Origin: Alcaligenaceae bacterium
GTDB lineage: Bacteria > Pseudomonadota > Gammaproteobacteria > Burkholderiales > Burkholderiaceae_B
Length of the DNA stretch: 12,158 nt
Direction: 5' to 3'
Assembly: GCA_012512545.1 (NCBI GenBank)
Contig: JAAZDZ010000231.1
Span: 1-12,158, forward strand
Shown: positions 6,180 to 12,015 of the stretch, piece after piece
Layout of the letters: each line of letters begins with the position of its first letter
Position numbering within the stretch: position 1 is the first letter of the stretch
Program-made: the position numbers and the translations under genes
The notes under the pieces: model-generated
What the model saw: the letters and a program-made list of their open reading frames with translations, nothing else
The model's database searches: none
What the model was told of the DNA's origin: nothing

Positions 6180-6216
6180 GGCGAGAGCCGCGAAGCGTTT
6201 GCCGCGCGGCTTTTTT
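6178..6216 (+). terminator. Leader attenuator: terminator with competing antiterminator hairpin
   Basis: A terminator stem, AGCCGCG (6186-6192) with CGCGGCT (6205-6211), runs into six T (6211-6216). An alternative hairpin, GCGGC-GAGA-GCCGC (6178-6191), with a stable GNRA loop, uses the same GCCGC bases, so the two structures exclude each other. It lies between the promoter and the antisense RNA. The choice of structure should therefore decide whether transcripts reach the replication genes. The structures are read directly from sequence; the regulatory behaviour is inferred. Confidence 0.65.
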
Positions 6217-6231
6217 GTCGCCTTGGTGTGT

Positions 6232-6316
6232 CCAGTTATGGGCGGCCGGGCGGAGGGAGCCGCAAGGCTCGCCGGTGCTCCATCGGTCTGTCAACCTCCG
6301 TTTCGGTCGCCCACCC
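6232..6316 (+). ncRNA. C4 / P4-CI-type antisense RNA
   Basis: The segment folds into a three-way junction. The closing helix pairs 6239-6248 with 6304-6313 (one G-U), continues past one bulged base with two G-U pairs, and ends with CGGAGG (6251-6256) on CCTCCG (6295-6300). Inside are two hairpins: GAGCC-GCAA-GGCTC (6257-6270, GNRA loop) and CCGGTG-CTC-CATCGG (6272-6286, one G-U). The single-stranded CTGTCAA (6288-6294) and the GTGCTCCAT of the second hairpin (6275-6283) are complementary to leader sequences up- and downstream. In P1/P7 the C4 RNA represses the ant operon, and in P4 the CI RNA terminates the replication operon. Here the next genes are replication genes, as in P4. It is probably processed from the leader, since no separate promoter is obvious. 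Ends are approximate. Confidence 0.8.
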
Positions 6317-6318
6317 GT

Positions 6319-6361
6319 TTGACAGCGGGCGGGCGGTTATGAACCGCAAATGGAGCACACC
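6319..6361 (+). promoter_or_regulatory. Downstream antisense target covering the Shine-Dalgarno
   Basis: TTGACAG (6319-6325) and ATGGAGCAC (6350-6358) are perfect complements of CTGTCAA (6288-6294) and GTGCTCCAT (6275-6283) in the antisense RNA. Between them a perfect hairpin, GCGGTT-ATG-AACCGC (6333-6347), brings the two targets close together. The GGAG in the second target is the ribosome binding site for the ATG at 6362, so pairing would block translation of the first replication gene. This corresponds to seqC in P4 or the target next to icd in P1. Confidence 0.65.
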
Positions 6362-6628
6362 ATGACTGGTAAACACACCAGCGCGTTCGCGCACGCCGGC
6401 GTTCTGCCGGGCGCTGCCCAGGCCATCGAACAGGCCGAGCAGCAGCTTTACACCCTCTCCCACGAAATGCGCCTGCTGGCCGACCTGGCCAGCGCGGGCA
6501 CGCCCGAAAGCCACACCTCACTCTCGCTAGAGACCCTGACCGTCACGCTGGCCAGCTATGCCGAGCGCCTGGCGCTGATCCATCAAACCGTGCAGCAGGT
6601 CGAGCGCCAGATTCGGGAGAAGCAATGA
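6362..6628 (+). CDS. Small hypothetical protein, first gene of replication operon
   Basis: Not recognised. The 88-residue product is almost entirely helical, with a likely amphipathic or coiled-coil run from AAQAIEQAEQQLYTLSHEMRLLADLA to SYAERLALIHQTVQQVERQIREKQ. No catalytic motif, membrane segment or cysteine is seen. The ATG at 6362 is chosen because GGAG lies 6-7 bases upstream. An in-frame ATG at 6350 would add four residues but is itself part of that ribosome binding site. Its stop overlaps the primase start by 4 bases (ATGA), so translation of the primase is probably coupled to this gene. By analogy with icd in P1, repressing its translation by the antisense RNA would also repress the downstream gene. 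Confidence 0.75.
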   Translation: MTGKHTSAFAHAGVLPGAAQAIEQAEQQLYTLSHEMRLLADLASAGTPESHTSLSLETLTVTLASYAERLALIHQTVQQVERQIREKQ

Positions 6629-9318
6629 ACACCGATCTGCTGCACGAGCTGCGGCAGCGGCTCGATGAATTTGAATTCAAAGAGCGCAGCGGCTGGCTGC
6701 GCCAAGGCACTTGCCCCAGCTGCCGCAAGAAAGAGCTCTACACGCACGCCGAGTCGCCCTGGGTTGTCCGGTGCGGCCGGCTCAACAACTGCGGGTACGA
6801 GGCGCATGTCAAAGAGCTCTACCCGGACATGTTCGACCACTGGTCCAAGCGCTACCAGGTCGAAGCCACACAGAACCCGAACGCCGCGGCCGATGCCTAT
6901 CTGTCGATCGGGCGCGGCTTCGACCTGGAGCTGATCAAGGGCACCTACAGCCAGGAACAGTACTTCGACCACGAGCGCAAGATCGGCTCGGCCACTGTGC
7001 GCTTCCCGGTGGGCAACACCTGGTGGGAGCGGCTGATCGATCAGCCACAGCGCTTCGGCAGGCGCAAGGCGGGCGTGCAGTTCCGCGGCCACTACACCGG
7101 CATCTGGTGGCAGCTGCCCAGCCAGGACCTCACCACCGCCGACGTCATCTGGATTACCGAGGGCATCTTTGACGCCATCGCGCTGGCGCACCACGGCTTG
7201 ACGGCCGTGGCCGCCATCAGCAGCAGCAACTACCCGGAAAAGTCCATGGCAGAGCTGCTCGAGGCGCGCGAAGGGCGGCACTGCACACTGGTGTTCGCCC
7301 TGGATGGTGACCGGGCCGGTCGCGCCGGCATCCGCAAGCATGTCGCCAAGGCGCGGGCGGCCGGCTGGCCAGTCAAGGCGGCGTTCATCCCTCAGACCAA
7401 TCGCGGCAAACGCGACTGGAACGACCTGCACATGCTGGACCGCGCCGAGCGCGACCCCAGCAAACACCGGCTCAGCGAAAAAGGGCTCGAAGAGTATCTG
7501 CACCAGGGCGCTTTGCTGGTGGCGCAAAGCGCCACCGAGAAAGCCATGCTCATGTACGACCGCAACCCCAAGCGGTCAGAGTTCGAGTTCGAGTTCGGGC
7601 GGCGTCTGTATTGGTTCAACCTGAACATCGATGCCTACCATAAGGCTATGGACCGCATCGCCGAAGAACGCTCCGACCTGACTCAGGAAGAAATTCGCGA
7701 GCAGGCAATGCAGGAGTCGGGCGGCATTCGCCAGATCGCCAACTGTCACCCGTACCCGCTGTATTACCAGGCCAACCCGATCACCGACGAGTCCTGGTAC
7801 TACTTTCGCGTCGAGTTCCCGCACGATGGCCAGGCCGTCAAGAACACGTTCACCAGCTCGCAGCTGTCGGGCTCTGGCGAGTTCAAGAAGCGGCTGCTGG
7901 CCATAGCGCCCGGCGCCATGTATTCGGGTACCAATCTGATGCTCGATCGTGCGCTCGAGCGCCAGCTCTACAACATCAAGCAGGTGCAGACAGTCGATTT
8001 CATCGGCTACAGCAAAGAGCACGGCTGCTATGTGTTCAGCGACGTCGCCGTGACCGGAGGCAAGGTCTACAAGATCAACGACGAGGACTATTTCGACATC
8101 GGCCGCGTGTCGATCAAGTCGCTGCTGCAGTCCATCGACATGGACATCAACACGGACGGCACGGCTTACGACCGCAACTGGGAGCGCCACCTGTGGAACG
8201 CGTTCGGCGTGAAGGGTCTGGCCGCGCTCACCTTCTGGATGGGCACGCTGTTTTCTGAACAGATCCGCGCAGCACAGTCGAGCTACCCCTTTCTGGAAAT
8301 CGTCGGCGAGGCCGGCGCCGGCAAGACCGCGCTGATCGAGTTCATGTGGAAGCTGTTCGGTCGCGACGACGAGGGCTTCGACCCAGCCAAGGCCACTCAC
8401 GCCGGCCGCTCGCGGCGCTTTGCCCAGCTTGCCGGCATGCCGGTGGTGCTGATCGAGTCCGATCGCGAGCAGTCGGGCGACGGCCAGCCGAAGGTCAAGT
8501 CCTTCGACTGGGACGAGCTCAAGACCGCGTACAACGGCCGCAGCGTGCGCACCCGCGGCGTGGCGTCCAGCGGCAACGACACCTACGACCCGCCTTTTCG
8601 CGGCGCCATTGTCATTTCGCAGAACAACCCGGTGGCGGCCTCTGACGCCATCATGACCCGCATCGTGCATCTGCATTTCGACAAGTCAGGCCACACCCGG
8701 GCCAGCCACGACGCCGTGAAGGCGCTCGAGCGCACATCCATACCGAGCATTTCGGGCTTCATCGTCGCCGCGACCACGCGCGAGGCGCAGATCATGGAAC
8801 TGGTGGAAGAGAAAGCGCCGCTGTACGCCCGCGAGCTGCTCAACCACCCAGAGATCCGCACGGTGCGTATTGCCCACTGCCACGGCCAAATGATGGCCCT
8901 GGCCGACGCGCTGCGCCTGCTGATGAACCTCTCCGACGAACAGCACGCGGCACTGCACGATCAGTTCCGCCGAATGGCCGTCGAGCGCGAGCAAGCGATC
9001 GATGCCGACCACCCACTGGTGGCCGAGTTCTGGGACACCTACGAATACCTCAACGGCGACGACGACAGGCCACGCCTGAACCACGCGCGCGCCGGCGACG
9101 AGATCGCCATCAACCTGAACCACTTCCTGCAGGTGGCTGTCGAGCACAAGCAGCAGGTGCCGCCGCTGCGCGAGCTCAAGGCCCTGCTCAAGTCCAGTAA
9201 GCGTCATCGCTATATGGGCCAGAAAGTGGTCAACAGCGGTATCAAGCAACGAGACCTTCAGAACAGCGGCACGTCAGAACGCTGCTGGATTTTCGAGCGC
9301 AGTCCCGGCCACGCGTGA
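6625..9318 (+). CDS. Primase-helicase of P4-alpha type (zinc finger, Toprim, AAA/SF3-like ATPase)
   Basis: An 897-residue replication protein. The N-terminal zinc ribbon uses C30, C33, C50 and C56 (CPSC...CGRLNNC). A Toprim domain spans about 172-270: VIWITEGIFDAIA with E179, then FALDGDRAG with D227 and D229, then RDWNDL. This is the catalytic core for primer synthesis. A long linker domain (about 290-530) follows. The ATPase domain has Walker A GEAGAGKT (561-568), a Walker B-like VVLIESD (607-613), and ISQNNPV....IMTRI (664-680) as the sensor and arginine region. It probably primes and unwinds the phage origin, as gp-alpha does in P4, though the origin-binding C-terminal domain cannot be identified by eye. 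It follows the antisense RNA leader and overlaps the preceding gene by 4 bases. Confidence 0.88.
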   Translation: MNTDLLHELRQRLDEFEFKERSGWLRQGTCPSCRKKELYTHAESPWVVRCGRLNNCGYEAHVKELYPDMFDHWSKRYQVEATQNPNAAADAYLSIGRGFDLELIKGTYSQEQYFDHERKIGSATVRFPVGNTWWERLIDQPQRFGRRKAGVQFRGHYTGIWWQLPSQDLTTADVIWITEGIFDAIALAHHGLTAVAAISSSNYPEKSMAELLEAREGRHCTLVFALDGDRAGRAGIRKHVAKARAAGWPVKAAFIPQTNRGKRDWNDLHMLDRAERDPSKHRLSEKGLEEYLHQGALLVAQSATEKAMLMYDRNPKRSEFEFEFGRRLYWFNLNIDAYHKAMDRIAEERSDLTQEEIREQAMQESGGIRQIANCHPYPLYYQANPITDESWYYFRVEFPHDGQAVKNTFTSSQLSGSGEFKKRLLAIAPGAMYSGTNLMLDRALERQLYNIKQVQTVDFIGYSKEHGCYVFSDVAVTGGKVYKINDEDYFDIGRVSIKSLLQSIDMDINTDGTAYDRNWERHLWNAFGVKGLAALTFWMGTLFSEQIRAAQSSYPFLEIVGEAGAGKTALIEFMWKLFGRDDEGFDPAKATHAGRSRRFAQLAGMPVVLIESDREQSGDGQPKVKSFDWDELKTAYNGRSVRTRGVASSGNDTYDPPFRGAIVISQNNPVAASDAIMTRIVHLHFDKSGHTRASHDAVKALERTSIPSISGFIVAATTREAQIMELVEEKAPLYARELLNHPEIRTVRIAHCHGQMMALADALRLLMNLSDEQHAALHDQFRRMAVEREQAIDADHPLVAEFWDTYEYLNGDDDRPRLNHARAGDEIAINLNHFLQVAVEHKQQVPPLRELKALLKSSKRHRYMGQKVVNSGIKQRDLQNSGTSERCWIFERSPGHA

Positions 9319-9346
9319 CGCGGCCACCATCACGGAGGAAACCAGG

Positions 9347-9622
9347 ATGAAAAACGCTGATCACCATGTCGCCAGGCCAGTGGACCGCAATGCGCTCGAG
9401 CAGGCCCACCGACAGGCAGGGCTGAAAGGATCACTGGACGAGGCCCTGGCCAACCCCACCATCGCGACGTGCCTGCGCAATATCGTGTCCGCCAACCAGG
9501 CAGACCCGCGGCGCTGGTACGACCTATCGACGGACGGCGAAACCGTCTTCATTACGAACGTCAGACGGCGCAGCGCTGCGGCTGTCGACATCAAGCGCCG
9601 CGCCAGCGGCGACAACTCATAA
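9347..9622 (+). CDS. Hypothetical protein between primase and SSB
   Basis: Not recognised. This 91-residue, basic product has a helical N-terminal half ([39 protein letters not shown]) and a strand-rich C-terminal part ([21 protein letters not shown]). GGAGG lies close before the ATG and supports the start. It sits 28 bases after the primase and 10 bases before SSB in the same direction, so a role in replication or recombination is possible but unproven. Confidence 0.72.
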   Translation: MKNADHHVARPVDRNALEQAHRQAGLKGSLDEALANPTIATCLRNIVSANQADPRRWYDLSTDGETVFITNVRRRSAAAVDIKRRASGDNS

Positions 9623-9632
9623 GGAAGTTTTC

Positions 9633-10100
9633 ATGGCAAGCGTGAACAAAGTCATCCTGGTCGGCAACCTGGGCCGAGATCCAGAGGTCAGGTACAGCCC
9701 GGACGGCGCGGCAATCTGCTCGATCTCGATCGCCACAACCTCGCAGTGGAAAGACAAGCGGACCGGCGAACGCCGGGAGGAAACCGAGTGGCACCGCGTT
9801 GTGTTCTACAACCGCCTGGCCGAGATCGCCGGCGAGTACCTCAAGAAGGGGCGGTCGGTCTACATCGAGGGGCGTCTCAAGACCCGCAAATGGCAAGACA
9901 AAGAAACCGGCGCAGACCGATACAGCACGGACATCATCGCCGACCAGATGAAGATGCTGGGCGGTCGCGACGACGTCCAGCAGAACGCCGGGGCCGGAGC
10001 CCCTGCCAGAAGCGCCCAGGCCACGCAGGCACCGGCAGCGCAAAACGCCCAGGCGCCCGCAACAGCGCTGGCCGACGTAGACGATGACATTCCTTTTTAG
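9633..10100 (+). CDS. ssb: Single-stranded DNA-binding protein
   Basis: A 155-residue SSB. The OB fold covers about residues 1-108: [36 protein letters not shown], then [42 protein letters not shown]40, W54 and W87 correspond to the ssDNA-stacking tryptophans of E. coli SSB. An Ala/Gln/Pro-rich flexible linker follows (about 115-148). The acidic tip ends DDDIPF, the signal that recruits replication and repair partners. AAGGA precedes the ATG. It coats single-stranded DNA during phage replication, in the same operon as the primase. The length is slightly shorter than chromosomal SSBs, mostly in the linker. Confidence 0.95.
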   Translation: MASVNKVILVGNLGRDPEVRYSPDGAAICSISIATTSQWKDKRTGERREETEWHRVVFYNRLAEIAGEYLKKGRSVYIEGRLKTRKWQDKETGADRYSTDIIADQMKMLGGRDDVQQNAGAGAPARSAQATQAPAAQNAQAPATALADVDDDIPF

Positions 10101-10124
10101 ACCGGAAATTTTTAAGAGGTGGCC

Positions 10125-10304
10125 ATGAGCGACTATGAACACATCATCGACGGGTGCAGCCCGCATGTGAGCCTGACGCTTAATACCGACGAGATTCGGG
10201 CCGTCCTGAAGGCCCACGACTACGGTATATATGCGCTGAACGCCAAGCAGCTCGAGTCGCTGCACATCATCCTGGCCAAGATGAAGGACCAGGTATGGCC
10301 ATAG
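10125..10304 (+). CDS. Small hypothetical protein
   Basis: Not recognised. The 59-residue product (MSDYEHIIDGCSPHVSLTLNTDEIRAVLKAHDYGIYALNAKQLESLHIILAKMKDQVW) looks like a compact alpha/beta protein. The ATG at 10125 has AGAGGT just upstream and is preferred over an in-frame GTG at 10119. The last 10 bases overlap the start of the excisionase-like gene, suggesting coupling. Confidence 0.65.
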   Translation: MSDYEHIIDGCSPHVSLTLNTDEIRAVLKAHDYGIYALNAKQLESLHIILAKMKDQVWP

Positions 10305-10654
10305 GCATGAAGCGCGGCTTCACCACACGACAGGCCCGGGAGTACCTGGGCGTGTCGCGTCGATTCTTTGAAACACACATGTTGCCGGTGCTGCGCGAAA
10401 AGGGCGTGCGCGCCGGCACATCCATCATTTACGAAAGGCAGGATCTCGACGATGCATGGGACCGTTATAAACTGTTATGCGGTAGCGGACGTGTTCAGCC
10501 AACTGGAGATATGAAATGGCAACACGTTCACGAAGACAAAGTGGCATCACCCCGGACCCTGCCACCGGGGGCTGGAAAATCGACACCCAGTACCGAGGGA
10601 AGCGCGTTCGCAAACGTGGTTTCCCGGATTACAGGTCGGCAGAAGACTTCCTGA
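10295..10654 (+). CDS. Excisionase-like winged-helix protein
   Basis: A 119-residue protein. Residues 8-57 (GFTTRQAREYLGVSRRFFETHMLPVLREKGVRAGTSIIYERQDLDDAWDRY) have the MerR/AlpA-type helix-turn-helix and wing pattern of small phage excisionases and DNA-binding helix-turn-helix_17 proteins. It is directly upstream of the integrase, the classic place for xis. Such proteins bend DNA at the att site and steer Int toward excision. The start at 10295 overlaps the previous gene by 10 bases; an in-frame ATG at 10307 is possible. The last 46 residues are encoded in the same DNA as the integrase N-terminus, read in another frame (139-base overlap). They are Ser/Thr/Pro-rich and probably unstructured until the final helix-like FANVVSRIT. 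Confidence 0.65.
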   Translation: MAIGMKRGFTTRQAREYLGVSRRFFETHMLPVLREKGVRAGTSIIYERQDLDDAWDRYKLLCGSGRVQPTGDMKWQHVHEDKVASPRTLPPGAGKSTPSTEGSAFANVVSRITGRQKTS

Positions 10655-11739
10655 TCAGGCAGAAACTTGCGATCGACCAGGCCGGCGCCCAGGGCACACC
10701 CGGGGCGCCGGGCCCCGTTGCAATGACGCTCGAAGAAGCCGCGACAAAGTACCTGGAACAGAAGGAAGAGCGGGGCATGCCATCGGCTGAAACCGACGCC
10801 TACCTGCTCGATCCAATGGTCCAGATGCTCGGCTCTTTAACACTTGAGGAAATCTGCAGCGACACCGTCGCGCCATTCATCGCCGCCAGGCGCAACGACG
10901 GTATCAAGAACAAGTCGATCAACAACGCGCTGTCATGCCTGAACCGTATCTGCACGCTGGCCCACACCAAATGGCGTCACAAGGGTACGGCTCAGCCGGT
11001 CCTGGCGGTGCCCATGAGCATCGATCTGCTTGATCTGAACGACCAGCGACCTCCGCGGCCGATCACCTGGTCAGAACAGCGCACGCTGTTCGAACACCTG
11101 CCGGCGCACTTGGCCAGCATGGCGCTATTCACGCTGAACACGGGCGTCAGAAAGAACGTGGTGTGCCAGCTGCGATGGCAGTGGGAGGTGCCGGTGAAGC
11201 TCCGGCCGGGCCTGACCGTATCGGTTTTCGTCGTGCCTCGCGAGTATGTGAAGGGGCGTAAACGAGAGCGGGTGCTGATCTGCAATTCGGTCGCGCAAGA
11301 GGTGATCAATGCGCAGCGCGGCCGCCACGCTGAGCGCGTGTTCACCTATTACAAGCCAGTAAAGGCAAGCAGCGGGAAGACCCCGAAGTACTTGCCAGTC
11401 GGCGACATGAACAACACGGCTTGGCAGCGAGCGCGGGAAGCGGCCGGCCTCGACGATCTGCATGTCCATGATCTGCGGCACACCGTAGGTATGCGCCTGC
11501 GGCACGCCGGCGTTCTGGAGCGCACCCAGGACGAGATCCTGTGGCATTCACGCAAGGATATGACGGCGCACTATGCGGTCGCGCAGATCCGCGAGGTGTT
11601 CGAGGCGCTCGAGCTCATCAAGGAAGAGGGCCTGGGCGGCGAAACGCTGAACCTGCTGGCCATCGTTCGCCGGGCGCAGATCGCTGCAGTCCCGAAAAAT
11701 CACCCACAAATCACCCACACGCAAAGAAAAACCGCCTAG
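10516..11739 (+). CDS. int: Tyrosine-type phage integrase
   Basis: A 407-residue tyrosine recombinase. The N-terminal arm-binding part (GGWKIDTQYRGKRVRKRGFPDYRSAEDFLIRQK) is followed by a core-binding SAM-like domain at about 70-160. The catalytic domain (about 180-365) has R212 (NTGVRKNVV), K246 (EYVKGRKRERV), H318 and R321 (HVHDLRHTVG), H344 (LWHSRKDMT) and the nucleophile Y353 (AHYA), so all active-site residues are present. GGAG eight bases upstream supports the ATG at 10516, which lies inside the excisionase ORF. The gene points at the 3' end of tRNA-Arg and its stop codon lies inside an intrinsic terminator stem. It integrates and, with the excisionase, excises the prophage at that tRNA. 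Confidence 0.95.
   Translation: MATRSRRQSGITPDPATGGWKIDTQYRGKRVRKRGFPDYRSAEDFLIRQKLAIDQAGAQGTPGAPGPVAMTLEEAATKYLEQKEERGMPSAETDAYLLDPMVQMLGSLTLEEICSDTVAPFIAARRNDGIKNKSINNALSCLNRICTLAHTKWRHKGTAQPVLAVPMSIDLLDLNDQRPPRPITWSEQRTLFEHLPAHLASMALFTLNTGVRKNVVCQLRWQWEVPVKLRPGLTVSVFVVPREYVKGRKRERVLICNSVAQEVINAQRGRHAERVFTYYKPVKASSGKTPKYLPVGDMNNTAWQRAREAAGLDDLHVHDLRHTVGMRLRHAGVLERTQDEILWHSRKDMTAHYAVAQIREVFEALELIKEEGLGGETLNLLAIVRRAQIAAVPKNHPQITHTQRKTA
11697..11718. repeat. Tandem 11-bp direct repeat near integrase 3' end (possible arm-type site)
   Basis: AAATCACCCAC occurs twice without a gap, at 11697-11707 and 11708-11718. It lies at the end of the integrase coding region, about 70-90 bases from the tRNA 3' end. 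Short direct repeats flanking an att core are often Int arm-binding sites. That role is inferred from position and pattern. Confidence 0.45.
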
Positions 11740-11759
11740 GGATTGGGCCCCTAGGCGGT
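11731..11759 (-). terminator. Intrinsic terminator of tRNA-Arg, overlapping the int stop codon
   Basis: A perfect 11-bp stem (11731-11741 with 11749-11759; ACCGCCTAGGG and its complement) closes a 7-base loop. Read on the - strand it is followed by TTTTTCTTT, a good terminator for transcripts from the tRNA gene. Read on the + strand no T-run follows, so it serves the - strand. The integrase stop (11737-11739) lies in the stem, so this DNA belongs to the phage side. Confidence 0.8.
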
Positions 11760-11787
11760 CTAACCTGCTGGATACACAGGGTAATTC

Positions 11788-11835
11788 TGGCGCGGCTGGC
11801 AGGATTCGAACCCACGACCCCTTGGTTCGTAGCCA
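11788..11835. other. Presumed attachment site (prophage-host junction) in the tRNA 3' half
   Basis: Integrase ends about 50 bases from the encoded CCA of tRNA-Arg, with the tRNA 3' end facing the prophage. Phages using tRNA targets usually recombine in the segment from anticodon loop to 3' end and restore an intact gene, as seen here. The core length cannot be fixed because the other att copy is outside the window. Confidence 0.5.
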
Positions 11836-11864
11836 AGTACTCTATCCAACTGAGCTACAGCCGC
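11788..11864 (-). tRNA. tRNA-Arg (anticodon ACG)
   Basis: Full cloverleaf on the - strand, 77 bases with encoded CCA. The acceptor stem is GCGGCTG/CAGCCGC with G as discriminator. The D arm is GCTC/GAGT with loop AGTTGGATA. The anticodon stem CTTGG/CCAAG holds loop CTACGAA, giving anticodon ACG (Arg, CGN codons, first base normally converted to inosine). The T arm has loop TTCGAAT. The gene is intact although it borders the prophage, as expected when the phage carries a copy of the tRNA 3' segment. Confidence 0.97.
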
Positions 11865-11874
11865 TGAAGAAAGA

Positions 11875-11904
11875 ACTATAACATGATTTTTTCTGGCTGT
11901 GCAA
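11875..11904 (-). promoter_or_regulatory. Promoter of tRNA-Arg
   Basis: On the - strand TTGCAC (11904-11899) and TATAGT (11880-11875) are separated by 18 bases. Transcription would begin only a few bases before the mature 5' end at 11864. The G/C-rich discriminator expected for stringent control is not evident, as TTCTTTCTTC follows the -10. Confidence 0.6.
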
Positions 11905-11973
11905 GTCGTTTGCGCTGTGGCGGTAAACAATCTGCTTTGCCGGGTTCTGAAGCGCTGTGGGCGCATCGGAAAA

Positions 11974-12002
11974 CCATGTGTTCGCATGGCGTGTCAGCCA
12001 TG
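11974..12002 (-). terminator. Hairpin cluster, possible terminator of a host gene
   Basis: CATGGC (11985-11990) pairs with GCCATG (11997-12002). Alternatively CCATG (11974-11978) pairs with CATGG (11985-11989), followed on the - strand by TTTT. It lies 14 bases beyond the stop of the partial ORF at 12016 and could end that transcript. The stems are short, so this is tentative. Confidence 0.3.
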
Positions 12003-12015
12003 AAAGACGCGAATT

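Larger units (their letters stand above)
1..11790. mobile_element. P2-like prophage, right-hand part, integrated at tRNA-Arg
   Basis: Tail genes (TMP, gpU, gpD), a lysogeny switch, a replication module with a P4-alpha-like primase and SSB, and an excisionase/integrase pair lie in one block that ends against the 3' end of a tRNA-Arg gene. This is the usual arrangement for a temperate phage that integrates into a tRNA 3' end. The left end, with head genes, lysis genes and the other att site, lies outside the window. Unlike P2 itself, integrase is at the far end of the replication module, and the replication operon carries a P4/P1-type antisense RNA leader, so the element is mosaic. The exact right boundary is inferred from the tRNA 3' end. 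No second att copy is visible to fix it. Confidence 0.9.

Noticed and set aside
6087..6365. A + strand 92-aa ORF running through the leader (..GRPGGGSRKARRCSIGLSTS..)
   Set aside because: It covers the terminator and the structured antisense RNA, has no ribosome binding site, and its sequence reads as a translation of that RNA. Similar ORFs are sometimes annotated as Ash-like proteins, but the RNA explains the conservation better.
7576..8676. Long - strand ORF (366 aa) inside the primase gene, and similar ones at 6583-7527 and 8686-9249
   Set aside because: They are antisense shadows in GC-rich coding DNA, with His/Val/Ala/Arg-rich composition and no recognisable motif, while the + strand frame has clear primase motifs.
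11760..11987. - strand 75-aa ORF over the tRNA-Arg gene
   Set aside because: It spans the tRNA and its promoter; the tRNA explains the sequence.
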